From DASQYE01 sp036389315 (GTDB taxonomy: Bacteria; Acidobacteriota; Blastocatellia; Pyrinomonadales; Pyrinomonadaceae), in the NCBI GenBank assembly GCA_036389315.1, contig DASVQF010000048.1, positions 232,222 through 296,221 on the forward strand: a stretch of 64,000 nt of DNA, in the 5' to 3' direction. Numbering within the stretch: the first letter of the stretch is position 1; every line of letters starts with the position of its first letter. Position numbers and translations under genes: made by a program. This document shows positions 1 to 8,120 of this stretch, piece by piece. The notes beneath the pieces were generated by a model. That model made no database searches, had not been told where the DNA came from, and worked only from the letters and a program-made list of their open reading frames with translations.

Positions 1-622
1 ACCACACGTCCGGCTCGTCGCGCTCTTCGGCCGGGCCATCTCCCCCAGCCTCTCTTTTAAGGGCGATACCCTTCTGACGAGCATAAGCGTTGATCTCGTC
101 CAGGTACAACTCGACACCCTCGCCCGCAAGCTTCAGAGAGCGCGCGCCGCTCAAGCCGGCCAGGAGTTTCCGGGGCGGCAGGTGGACTGGCGCTGCGAGC
201 GCGTGGGGGACGCCCGATGGGTCTATCGAGAGCAATTGCCCGAAAACTTCTCCGCGGCCGGCCGGAATCAGAGCCAGCGTGCGTGGCGATGGGCCAGCCG
301 CGCATGCCACGGCATGAAGCGTGGGCACGCCTACGGCCGGGCGCTCAAGCGTCGCGGCGAAAGATTTCACGGTCGCTAAGCCTATGCGAAGGCCGGTGAA
401 GCTGCCGGGGCCGGAGGCTACTGCGAAGAGGCTTATGTCATTTAAAGAGCAGCCCGCTTCCGTCAAGACGGCCCTGACGTTTTTGAGTAGATCGGTGGAA
501 TGAGAGACTTGCGCTTCGCCGTGACGCGCCGCCAGCACACGCCCGCCGCGCGTTAAGGCCATGCTGCCCGCGCGGGTCGTCGTCTCTAAGCTCAAGATGA
601 GTGGCTCGTCCGTCCTATGCAC
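1..622 (-). CDS. tsaB: TsaB, tRNA threonylcarbamoyladenosine biosynthesis protein (3' end cut by window)
   Basis: TsaB is the non-catalytic partner of TsaD in making the t6A modification of ANN-decoding tRNAs in the cytoplasm. Reading the minus strand from a GTG at 622 gives an ASKHA-type N-terminus (LILSLETTTRAGSMAL) and the TsaB signature SGPGSFTGLRIG near residue 70, followed by the VGVPTLHAVA segment. An in-frame TGA lies 15 bases upstream of the GTG and the only other nearby candidate, an internal ATG, would remove the first beta strand, so GTG is chosen; no good Shine-Dalgarno is visible. The frame stays open to base 1, so the C-terminus lies outside the window. It is transcribed divergently from pfkA. 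Confidence 0.9.
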   Translation of the reverse strand, partial: MHRTDEPLILSLETTTRAGSMALTRGGRVLAARHGEAQVSHSTDLLKNVRAVLTEAGCSLNDISLFAVASGPGSFTGLRIGLATVKSFAATLERPAVGVPTLHAVACAAGPSPRTLALIPAGRGEVFGQLLSIDPSGVPHALAAPVHLPPRKLLAGLSGARSLKLAGEGVELYLDEINAYARQKGIALKREAGGDGPAEERDEPDVW

Positions 623-901
623 AAGAAAAGTTTTTCAGGCCGCGCAAGCTGTCCCTGGGCCCATGAGCAGGTATTGACGGGCCTCTGTTACTGGCTTCGG
701 GACATCCGATTTGACAGGCTGCTGCCGGCCGCGCGATTATAGGATGTGCATTCAAGCAAACGCAATCAGATGATTCGGCCCGTGAGCTAAACGTCTTTGC
801 GGGCGCTCTTGTTGCAGGCCCGCCCGGCGAGGGCGCTGCTTCTCCTTGAGCCCTTTTCCTCTGCGCCTGAAGTGGAGGCCGGAGTTGACCTTTTTAGTTG
901 T

Positions 902-1939
902 ATGAGCGAGCGCATAGGGATTTTGACGGCAGGCGGAGATTGCCCCGGACTGAATGCTGTGATTCGCGCTGTGGTGCGACGTGCGACGGCGGATGAAGTC
1001 GAGGTTCTGGGTATTAAGAACGGTTGGCGCGGGCTGGACGAAGGCGACGTTGAGCCACTGACCAGAGATTCCGTGACGGGCATCCTGCCGCGTGGTGGAA
1101 CCATTCTCGGCACTTCGCGCTTCAACCCCGTGCGCGATCAGGCTACCTTCAGCTCCATCCTCGAAAACTCGCAAAAGTTCGGCATGAGCGCGCTCATCGT
1201 CGTCGGCGGAGAAGGCTCTCTCCGGGCGGCCGCAGACCTCTGGCGCGAGCACGCCTATCCGGTCGTAGGCATCCCCAAGACGATTGACAACGACATCCTC
1301 GGCACAGATTTTACGTTCGGGTTCGACACGGCCGTCGGAATCGTGACCGACGCCGTTGATCGCCTGCATTCGACTGCCGAATCGCACCACCGCGTGATGG
1401 TCATCGAAGTGATGGGCCGTCACACCGGCTGGATCGCCGCTTACGGAGGCATCGCCGGAGGCGCGGACGTGATACTCGTCCCGGAGCATCCCTTCAGGCT
1501 CTCGCGCGTCTGCGATTTTCTACAGCACCGTCGCAACCAGGGCCGCGCCTTCTCCATAGTCGTCGTCGCCGAAGACGCCCACCCGCACCCGGAAGAGGAT
1601 TTCCTGAACAGCGAGACGAGCCAGCAGATCTACCGTCATGACCGCCTCGGTGGCATCGGCACTATCCTCGCGCACGAGATCGAACGCTGCACCAGGATAG
1701 AGACGCGCGTCACCAAGCTCGGCTACGTGCAGCGCGGCGGCTCGCCCTCCTCTTTCGACCGCGTGCTCGCCACGCGCTTCGGCGTTAAAGGCTACGAGAT
1801 GGTGCAGGCGAAGGAGTGGGGCCACATGGCTGCGCTGCACGCCAACAAGGTTGTCAGCATTCCCCTCTGCGAAGTGGTGCGCGACATCAAGCGCCTGGAT
1901 GAAGAGATATACCGCGTCGCCGAAGTATTTTTCGGCTGA
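902..1939 (+). CDS. pfkA: 6-phosphofructokinase (PfkA family)
   Basis: This is a group A phosphofructokinase of 345 residues, phosphorylating fructose 6-phosphate in glycolysis. The start is the ATG at 902, giving MSERIGILTAGGDCPGLNA; the frame is open further upstream but that extension has no family resemblance. Visible motifs are GGDCPGLNA (residues 11-19), GGEGS (102-106), PKTIDNDILG from residue 125, and MGRHTGWIA. Gly105 sits where E. coli has Gly104 (ATP type), while Lys126 matches the Lys typical of PPi-dependent enzymes at the second donor-specificity position. The phosphoryl donor is therefore not settled by sequence. The gene is convergent with the C25 protease 29 bases downstream. 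Confidence 0.93.
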   Translation: MSERIGILTAGGDCPGLNAVIRAVVRRATADEVEVLGIKNGWRGLDEGDVEPLTRDSVTGILPRGGTILGTSRFNPVRDQATFSSILENSQKFGMSALIVVGGEGSLRAAADLWREHAYPVVGIPKTIDNDILGTDFTFGFDTAVGIVTDAVDRLHSTAESHHRVMVIEVMGRHTGWIAAYGGIAGGADVILVPEHPFRLSRVCDFLQHRRNQGRAFSIVVVAEDAHPHPEEDFLNSETSQQIYRHDRLGGIGTILAHEIERCTRIETRVTKLGYVQRGGSPSSFDRVLATRFGVKGYEMVQAKEWGHMAALHANKVVSIPLCEVVRDIKRLDEEIYRVAEVFFG

Positions 1940-1968
1940 GCCCCCTTTTTTGTTCACGCCTGGGCCCA

Positions 1969-4900
1969 TCACCTGAGCCTTGTGGTCGGGTCGCCCATGA
2001 GCATCCAGGTGCGGCGCGCGTCTATATTCTGTGTGGCCGCCTTGGCGCTGATGATAGCATCTCCAATCGTGACCGGCTGATCGCCGAAGAGTGATTTGAA
2101 CAATTGCTGGTTCATCACAGTCTGTTGATACGGCTCCGTCAGCCCTGAGGAGGCCCAGACGGCTGCGGCCCCTCCGCTCCCGGATTTCAATAGAGCTTCC
2201 GACAAGCTATCCGAAGTTCCCTGAGCGAAACCGTTCAGGCAGGTCATCATTACGAAAAAGGAGAGGGACTGGTTGTTTGACAACTGGGGAACATCCGATG
2301 ATCTCAATATCCCGGCTCCCGTCCACATCTCTAACGAGCCGTGTCCCAGATAGTTTACGATCAGCGGCCCTTGATTTATGCCGTTGATGACCTGACCTCG
2401 GACGGCGGTTGCGTCATTACTCCCACGATTGACCGATTGCACTGCCATCGTTGACGGAAGCAAGGCGCGAATCCTGTTATTGGCTGCCTCAAAATCGAAT
2501 CCCTCTTTATGATCTGAGACCAGCAGCGCGCCCCTGCTCAAATTGCCGTTCTGGAAGGCTACGATCTTACCGACAACTGTAGAGGCATCCGACGCAGTCC
2601 TGACCGGCAATCGCCCTACAGCCATCTCCGGTATACCGTCGTTATTGAAGTCTGCCAGCGAGTCGTCCGAAGCCGTCTCCATATACTCTGTATCGAGAAA
2701 CCTCGTCGGCACGAAATCAAACTGGCCCTGACCCAGATAGTTATGCGGATCGAAGCTGCAATCACCTACCAGCAGCACGTAGCGCGGCGGCAGTTGCCAG
2801 TGGCTCGTCGTCCAATTCAGGAAGGTTCGCAACGCTGGCGTGACGTGTGCCCCATAACCGAACTCATCATAGATGTCGTCAACATCAACGACCGTCACTA
2901 CTAATCCCTGGCTTTGCCGCAGAGCGATGAGAGGGGCGAGGGCGTTGACGAAGTTTTGATGGGTAATAATCAACAGGTCAGCGCCCTGTTTATAGTTATA
3001 CCAACTGGAGGGCTGGTTCCTGACCACTTGCGCGGGATGCTCAACCTGGCTATCCGTCATGGCAAGCAGCGTTCCGTCGCTCTTGGTTTCAAATGCGAGA
3101 GCATAGCCTGGGCCCTGTGGCTCTGAGGCTACGACCAGTTCCTCCACCTGATTCGGATTACTGATGTCAATCATGCGGACACTTGGGCTATTGAAGCCAT
3201 CAACAATTACTGTCTGCCGTCCTTCGACTGAAAACCAGAGCGAATTGCTATCAGCCTCGTACGTATGTGGATACGTTAGCTTCACACGATCCACCAGGCT
3301 GATATCTGTTTCCCCTTGAAGGGCGCTCAAGGTCAAAACATTCTCGCCATTGCGGAGCAGGGCGTTTGATATAGAGAACTGCTCGGCAGGATGCTCGCGC
3401 CCAGTGAAGTTAATCCTTCCAACGTCAGTCCCATTTAGATTGACTTTGACTTGATGCCCTTCGTCTGTTACCCCCTGTAATGCCACTTCAAGGGTCGATT
3501 GGCCTGTCGCCGATGCCAAGTGACGGATATTGAGTTTTATGCTGGCAGGGTCTTGGGCAATCATCTGGCCGAAGAAGTTATCGGCCTCACCATTTTTTAG
3601 CGCGGCAAAATGGAGGGTTCGCTCTGCATTCTCGATGGTGTAGCTGAAGCTCTCTGCCGGGCCATCAGCGCCCGTCCTATTCGTCGCCGCGTGACTCCTT
3701 AACCGCCGCCGAGAAGCATCCTTAGAGTTCTTCTTTACTCCCACCTTATTTTTCCGGCGTTTGCGCCGCAAGCTCTTTTTAGTCGCCGGCTGCGAACTGG
3801 TTGCCGATTGTGCATTGGTCGTTGGGGACGTGGCTGTTATTGGTTGGGGCTCGGCCAACATCGTCGCGGTCGCAGCGGGCTGAGCAGCGGGCGTGCTCGA
3901 TGGCTTAGCCGTTATGGACGGCGAAGCAGGCGCTACGTCGGGCAATACCGTTGCGTCAACCGGCTTATCGAGTAGCACCGGAGGTGTCGCCGTCGTCGGG
4001 CCAGGTTTGGGGCTCCGGCGTTCAGGCGTCAGCGTAGGCAGCGGCGGCATTGGCAGCCAATTAAATAAAGTCTGGCCCTGTTGCGCCCCGCTGGTTCCAG
4101 CGGTCGAAACGGGGCGAGCCGCGCCCGGTGAATTGACAGGTTGCTCAGGCTTATCAGGTCGCCCCGGCAGGTTCGGTTGGCTAATCGTGGGCTGTCCGAG
4201 GCTACGCACTTTCGTCTTTCTGATTCGTGCTCCGGGCGTCTGGCCCACTATCAGCCAGTAGACCTGCGTGTCCGTCCAGGGCGTGTTCAATCCTGCACCA
4301 TAGAACTCTATCGAATCGGTTGGGCCAAATTTCGCTCCGCTACTACTATTCACCAAGATAGGAACTTCTTCGCCGTCCGCATAGAGTTGCAGGAGGCGCG
4401 GATCAGCGTCCGGGTTAAGCCCGGCAGCGACCAATTCAGCCTGGCTCACTCTGTACCAGCCGTTATGATTAACCAGCAGCTTTATGGCATCAGAGCGCGC
4501 AGCGATGGCTAGCTGCCGATCAAGCGATGTCTCTCCCAGCGCGGAGTTTATTTCATTAGAGACCCGACCTTCTAAAACGTTATCGGACTCCTTCGCCGTT
4601 CTCGGGCCGCTCATCCGCGCCGGGTGCTCATATTGGGCTTGCGACGTGTTAGTCCCGCTCGCCGTCATCTCATTCAGCTCATCAAGCAGTGGCGATTGAT
4701 CTTGCTCAATCAGAGTGCGGCTATTATCTCCTGACGCAGGCACGATTGGCCCATGAAAGGTATGCTTACCATTGATATCAATATCTTCCAGCCAGTACTG
4801 AGCATCCTCAGAGCTTTGCCGATCCAGCCATCTGTAGCTACGCCCGGCCGTCAAGGCAACATTCTGACCGGCCAGCAGCGCCGACCCGGCGACTATTGAA

Positions 4901-6345
4901 GGTGTGATGCGTACTCGCCGTCCCTTAACTTCGCGGTAGAGATTGAAGCCTAAGTTATCCACCTCGTATCCGGTCTGCCATTGCAGCAGGGCTCCGGCCT
5001 TAGTCCGTGAAGCGGTAAAAGAAGCCAGTTCGATAAGGGTGACAGCGGCGGGCTTGAGTGCTACGGCTCCGATAGACCAGGGCTGAGAATTCGATGTCCA
5101 GGACATTGTTGTGCTGGGGGTCACTCCCGGCTCCGTGCTCCCTGCCCCGACATCGAACGCGCTACTAAAGAAGGCCCTTCCATTCCATCGCCCGGTTTGG
5201 CCTGCTCCTGGGGTCAGAAAGCCGCTCGGCAATGTACCGACCGTATCAATCACTACGTCGCCGGTCGTAGTCGTGACCGCCACCGTGGGCGTCGTATCGT
5301 TTCCAGTAGCAGACGTGAATGTTCCCGTTGGCGTCGTCTGATGAACCCCGAAGAAGGAAGCCGACCCGCCGACCACATAATTAACCCCGGAGATAATTGT
5401 AGCCACCACATTAGCTGTACCTGCTGGCGGATTGACCAGTATAAACATCTCTATGCCGCTGTTGACGGTCGAATCACGCTGGCTCCCGAGACGTGTAAGA
5501 GGTGTTCCACCATAGGTAACACTTGTGACTCTATCTACCGCCGGGCCGGGAGCAGTAATAACAGCCGTCGAGACCCCAACAATCAAAGCACGGTTATTTC
5601 CGCTCCCAACCGTATGCGACCAGGTAACAGTCTTACCTGAGACAAAGCCCGTATCAAGCGTGGCATCAAAATCGCCCCCGCTGCCGGTATTGTCATACAT
5701 TACGGCATTCGGAAGCAGCGCCGCCCCCGGCGTCTCAGCGGCTACGGCCCAGTCGTTTCGTGTGTCGGTGTCTAAGTTGGAATAACGTTGGTATGTCAGA
5801 TTACTGCCTGCGGGTGTAACAGGAGTGACGGCTGCGTTCAAACAGGTAGTGTTAGTTCCATAAGACATGCAATCAATAGTGACGGATCCATTATCCTTTA
5901 ATGTAAGAACATCTCCTGTATCAGCAAGCCCGTTTCCAATGGCGCTGCCTAAGTTGATTAGTGTTCCAGAGTAGGTTGGATGGACGGCCGTGAAGTTTGT
6001 CGAGCTTTCAGCAATCACCGCATACTCGCCCGGATTCAGGGTGAAAGTAGGAATCGTGTCTGAACTGGTATTATCTGTAATAGTCCAACCGGTTAAAGTA
6101 ATCGCGGCGTTGCTGACATTTGTTAATTCAAACCACTCACTTCCACCAGCAGTCGGTGTTGATTCCACTTCGGAGATAAGAATGGTGGTTGAGATGGCCC
6201 GCGACGATGGAGGCGCAATGAGGTAATAAGCTGCGAGCGCGGAGACAGCCAGAGCGGATACGGCGACCAGAAACTTGCGCTTGCTGTGGCTCTTCGCATT
6301 TGTCCGGAGGGCTTGAGGTCGAGAATTTGTCTTTGCTGCTCTCAT
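1969..6345 (-). CDS. Large secreted C25 (gingipain-like) cysteine protease with lamin-tail domain
   Basis: A 1458-residue exported protein. A basic N-region and hydrophobic segment (about residues 23-45) form a signal or anchor. A lamin-tail (LTD) domain follows (about 50-210; EWFELTNVSN), then a beta-rich region, a FNLYREV module typical of bacterial surface proteins (about 430-530), a Pro/Thr-rich linker with a strongly basic patch (about 855-885), and a C-terminal C25 peptidase domain. The likely catalytic pair is His1335 in NYLGHGS and Cys1369 in MMTCLNG; the 34-residue spacing fits gingipains. The protein ends in LMGDPTTRLR without a T9SS-type C-terminal domain or PEP-CTERM tail. It is last in a minus-strand gene string, 57 bases after the S24/S26 peptidase. 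The protease family call is firm; its substrate and link to the peptide genes are inference. Confidence 0.85.
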   Translation of the reverse strand: MRAAKTNSRPQALRTNAKSHSKRKFLVAVSALAVSALAAYYLIAPPSSRAISTTILISEVESTPTAGGSEWFELTNVSNAAITLTGWTITDNTSSDTIPTFTLNPGEYAVIAESSTNFTAVHPTYSGTLINLGSAIGNGLADTGDVLTLKDNGSVTIDCMSYGTNTTCLNAAVTPVTPAGSNLTYQRYSNLDTDTRNDWAVAAETPGAALLPNAVMYDNTGSGGDFDATLDTGFVSGKTVTWSHTVGSGNNRALIVGVSTAVITAPGPAVDRVTSVTYGGTPLTRLGSQRDSTVNSGIEMFILVNPPAGTANVVATIISGVNYVVGGSASFFGVHQTTPTGTFTSATGNDTTPTVAVTTTTGDVVIDTVGTLPSGFLTPGAGQTGRWNGRAFFSSAFDVGAGSTEPGVTPSTTMSWTSNSQPWSIGAVALKPAAVTLIELASFTASRTKAGALLQWQTGYEVDNLGFNLYREVKGRRVRITPSIVAGSALLAGQNVALTAGRSYRWLDRQSSEDAQYWLEDIDINGKHTFHGPIVPASGDNSRTLIEQDQSPLLDELNEMTASGTNTSQAQYEHPARMSGPRTAKESDNVLEGRVSNEINSALGETSLDRQLAIAARSDAIKLLVNHNGWYRVSQAELVAAGLNPDADPRLLQLYADGEEVPILVNSSSGAKFGPTDSIEFYGAGLNTPWTDTQVYWLIVGQTPGARIRKTKVRSLGQPTISQPNLPGRPDKPEQPVNSPGAARPVSTAGTSGAQQGQTLFNWLPMPPLPTLTPERRSPKPGPTTATPPVLLDKPVDATVLPDVAPASPSITAKPSSTPAAQPAATATMLAEPQPITATSPTTNAQSATSSQPATKKSLRRKRRKNKVGVKKNSKDASRRRLRSHAATNRTGADGPAESFSYTIENAERTLHFAALKNGEADNFFGQMIAQDPASIKLNIRHLASATGQSTLEVALQGVTDEGHQVKVNLNGTDVGRINFTGREHPAEQFSISNALLRNGENVLTLSALQGETDISLVDRVKLTYPHTYEADSNSLWFSVEGRQTVIVDGFNSPSVRMIDISNPNQVEELVVASEPQGPGYALAFETKSDGTLLAMTDSQVEHPAQVVRNQPSSWYNYKQGADLLIITHQNFVNALAPLIALRQSQGLVVTVVDVDDIYDEFGYGAHVTPALRTFLNWTTSHWQLPPRYVLLVGDCSFDPHNYLGQGQFDFVPTRFLDTEYMETASDDSLADFNNDGIPEMAVGRLPVRTASDASTVVGKIVAFQNGNLSRGALLVSDHKEGFDFEAANNRIRALLPSTMAVQSVNRGSNDATAVRGQVINGINQGPLIVNYLGHGSLEMWTGAGILRSSDVPQLSNNQSLSFFVMMTCLNGFAQGTSDSLSEALLKSGSGGAAAVWASSGLTEPYQQTVMNQQLFKSLFGDQPVTIGDAIISAKAATQNIDARRTWMLMGDPTTRLR

Positions 6346-6402
6346 GAGGTATTTCTCCTCCTCTACTTGTCTTAACTGTCCCTAAGCTGAAAGCATATCT
6401 CT

Positions 6403-6891
6403 TTACTGTCCGCGCCTTAGCGTTTCCCTGAATCGCCTGACTGCCATTCGGACGCGCGAGGGTAGATACATTTTGAGTTGTGAGGCTCTGAGGCGTGTAG
6501 CCTGTCGTAGTCTCGAATTAAGTCCCGTCAGCTTGTGCTGAGTACCCTTCCGCTCCACCGAGATCACTTTACCTAAAACCTGTTCTGCGCCGACTGGCCT
6601 ATCGCAATCGGTTGCAGCATCGCCGCGAGTGATAAAGTGCAGAGCATCAGCTCCTTGATCAATACCGATTACGCGGTGAGCCATGACGCTCCCAAACGGC
6701 GTGCGATAAAGGATGATGTCGCCCTGTTTGATTTGTTGAGGCTTGATCGGCACGACAGTGATTGACTCATCGCTTCGGATAGTCGGGTGCATGCTTGAGC
6801 CGTAGGCGCGAAAGCGCAAACCCAAACCCGAACGCAGCAATTCATCGCTGACGGTCATGAAAACCCCGGAATCATTGAGCGCGTGATTCAT
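6403..6891 (-). CDS. S24/S26-family peptidase (signal-peptidase-like, Ser-His type)
   Basis: A 162-residue protein with the S24/S26 serine-protease fold. The sequence shows GSSMHPTI with the presumed nucleophile Ser33, then QGDIILYR, and MAHRVIGI with His72 where bacterial type I signal peptidases normally have Lys. This Ser-His arrangement resembles the ER/archaeal/SipW-type enzymes. There is no obvious N-terminal membrane anchor. The start overlaps the stop of the HPr-kinase-like gene by four bases (ATGA), so the two are translationally coupled. The context suggests it cleaves the modified peptide or a partner protein; LexA-like repression is less likely since no DNA-binding domain is present. 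Confidence 0.8.
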   Translation of the reverse strand: MNHALNDSGVFMTVSDELLRSGLGLRFRAYGSSMHPTIRSDESITVVPIKPQQIKQGDIILYRTPFGSVMAHRVIGIDQGADALHFITRGDAATDCDRPVGAEQVLGKVISVERKGTQHKLTGLNSRLRQATRLRASQLKMYLPSRVRMAVRRFRETLRRGQ

Positions 6892-7814
6892 TCGGTCTGC
6901 TGCCTGACAAATTCAACTACCTTTTCGTCGTTTACAAAACGCAACTCATCGCAAGGCACAGCCCTTGTCAAATCGTCAAAAAATCTCGCCGTGAACTCCA
7001 ACCCTGGCGGGTCGTGGAAAGGTGGAAACCCGCACGCGAATAAGCGCGCTACGGATTCAGCTCTGCTCTTGCGCAAAAGTTCGTTATGCTGCGCCTGTTG
7101 CAGGAAAAAGATATGGGTCAAGGGGGCTCTTGATGCATTAGCAAGCTCCGCCTCGCCGTGCCAGGGAGTGCCGTACATCCAGAACTTTCCATCAAACCGA
7201 CGAACGATGATTCGATCATCGCTGAGAATCTTGACGCCCCGCTCTTTCTCCCACAGGCGCGCCGTCGTCGTCTTGCCCGCACCCGATTGCCCTATGAAAA
7301 GATAACCGCGCCCGTCCTCGTCTACGACTCCGCAGGAATGCAGCTCCGCGCCCCGCCCTCTGGCCAGCAGGTTCATAATCAACAACTCGTCGAGCGGGTA
7401 TGCCAGCGGGTATACGAATTGCTCCCCGGCGAAGTAAGGGCGATGCAGAGCCACCTCTCCGCGTGTAAAATCATGGTTGAAGCGGGCTGTCTTGTAAGGG
7501 AACCAGGGGTGGAGTTTTGAGGTGAACTTGAAAAGATAAGCCCCATTCTCTGAGAAAAGCTGCCAGACACGCCCTGAGTCGAACAACTTCTCGCCGTCCC
7601 GTTCTGCGGAGAGATCGCCCCAGCGGACGCGCATTTCCACATCGGGGCTACTATCATTAACTACGAAGGCTTTCGCCGCTCCGTCTACGCCAAGGATCAA
7701 ATCCGCGTTATCGCTCACAAGACTCATGGTCAGATCGGCAACCCTCACATGAAGGCTGCTAATCACCTCAGCGACACCTCGTAGGTCAGCGATAATAAAC
7801 GGTTCAGCCATCAC
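6888..7814 (-). CDS. HPr-kinase/phosphorylase-like protein (peptide-tailoring kinase candidate)
   Basis: A 308-residue protein with an N-terminal domain of about 160 residues followed by an HprK-like kinase core. The P-loop GQSGAGKTTTARLW lies at about residues 175-188 and is followed by LSDDRIIVRR, matching the acidic catalytic loop of HPr kinases, and YGTPWHGE. No HPr or PTS genes are nearby. In lasso-peptide clusters such as paeninodin, HprK homologues phosphorylate the C-terminal Ser of the peptide; that is family knowledge. The adjacent 60-residue peptide here also ends in Ser, so a kinase acting on it is a reasonable inference. It lies 59 bases downstream of the peptide gene and overlaps the peptidase gene by four bases. 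Confidence 0.8.
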   Translation of the reverse strand: MMAEPFIIADLRGVAEVISSLHVRVADLTMSLVSDNADLILGVDGAAKAFVVNDSSPDVEMRVRWGDLSAERDGEKLFDSGRVWQLFSENGAYLFKFTSKLHPWFPYKTARFNHDFTRGEVALHRPYFAGEQFVYPLAYPLDELLIMNLLARGRGAELHSCGVVDEDGRGYLFIGQSGAGKTTTARLWEKERGVKILSDDRIIVRRFDGKFWMYGTPWHGEAELANASRAPLTHIFFLQQAQHNELLRKSRAESVARLFACGFPPFHDPPGLEFTARFFDDLTRAVPCDELRFVNDEKVVEFVRQQTE

Positions 7815-7873
7815 AAGGTTTTCTCAGAGAGAAATGCAGCGAAACCTAGAGAGGATTTTGTTCGCAGGGCCGC

Positions 7874-8056
7874 TTATGAACCGCTCGTCGAGCAAGTGAC
7901 ACAAGTTCCGGTTGGCCCAGCGTTGGAAGAGATTTTACATCCACCCAAAACAGCCTCTTCGGGTCTCAGTTGAACCCTTTTCAGCTCGGGCTTCATGTAG
8001 CGCCTCTTCTCTTTCTTTAAGGCTTCCTGCTCCGTTTCACCATTGGCTTTTAACAT
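7874..8056 (-). CDS. Putative RiPP precursor peptide, 60 aa, Gly-Gly and three Cys
   Basis: A small peptide beginning MLKANGETEQ and ending STSGS. The start is the ATG at 8056, preceded eight bases upstream by a strong AGGAGG on the minus strand; two in-frame TTG codons just upstream are worse placed. The first 37 residues are charged (KKEKRRY, KPELKRVQLRPEEAV) and look like a recognition leader. A Gly38-Gly39 pair is followed by a 21-residue Cys-, Ser-, Thr- and Gly-rich tail with Cys40, Cys52 and Cys55 and a C-terminal Ser60. It sits between a radical SAM/SPASM gene and an HPr-kinase-like gene, with a PqqD-like gene in the same operon. The call as a RiPP precursor rests on this context and the leader/core architecture; no modification can be shown from sequence. 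Confidence 0.7.
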   Translation of the reverse strand: MLKANGETEQEALKKEKRRYMKPELKRVQLRPEEAVLGGCKISSNAGPTGTCVTCSTSGS

Positions 8057-8120
8057 CAACAATTCCTCCTCTGACTAAGAGCACTTGAGCCCCTAGCTCA
8101 GTAAGATTCCCTTTGAGCCC

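Noticed and set aside
797..901. Longer pfkA start at 797
   Set aside because: The extra 35 residues have no resemblance to the family, while ATG 902 gives the classical PFK N-terminus.
752..1489. 245-residue open frame opposite pfkA
   Set aside because: It is the antisense of a strongly conserved gene, with no family features or ribosome site.
1919..1951. Terminator at the end of pfkA
   Set aside because: A six-bp hairpin exists but the T-run begins nine bases after it, and the two elements are not in the normal arrangement.
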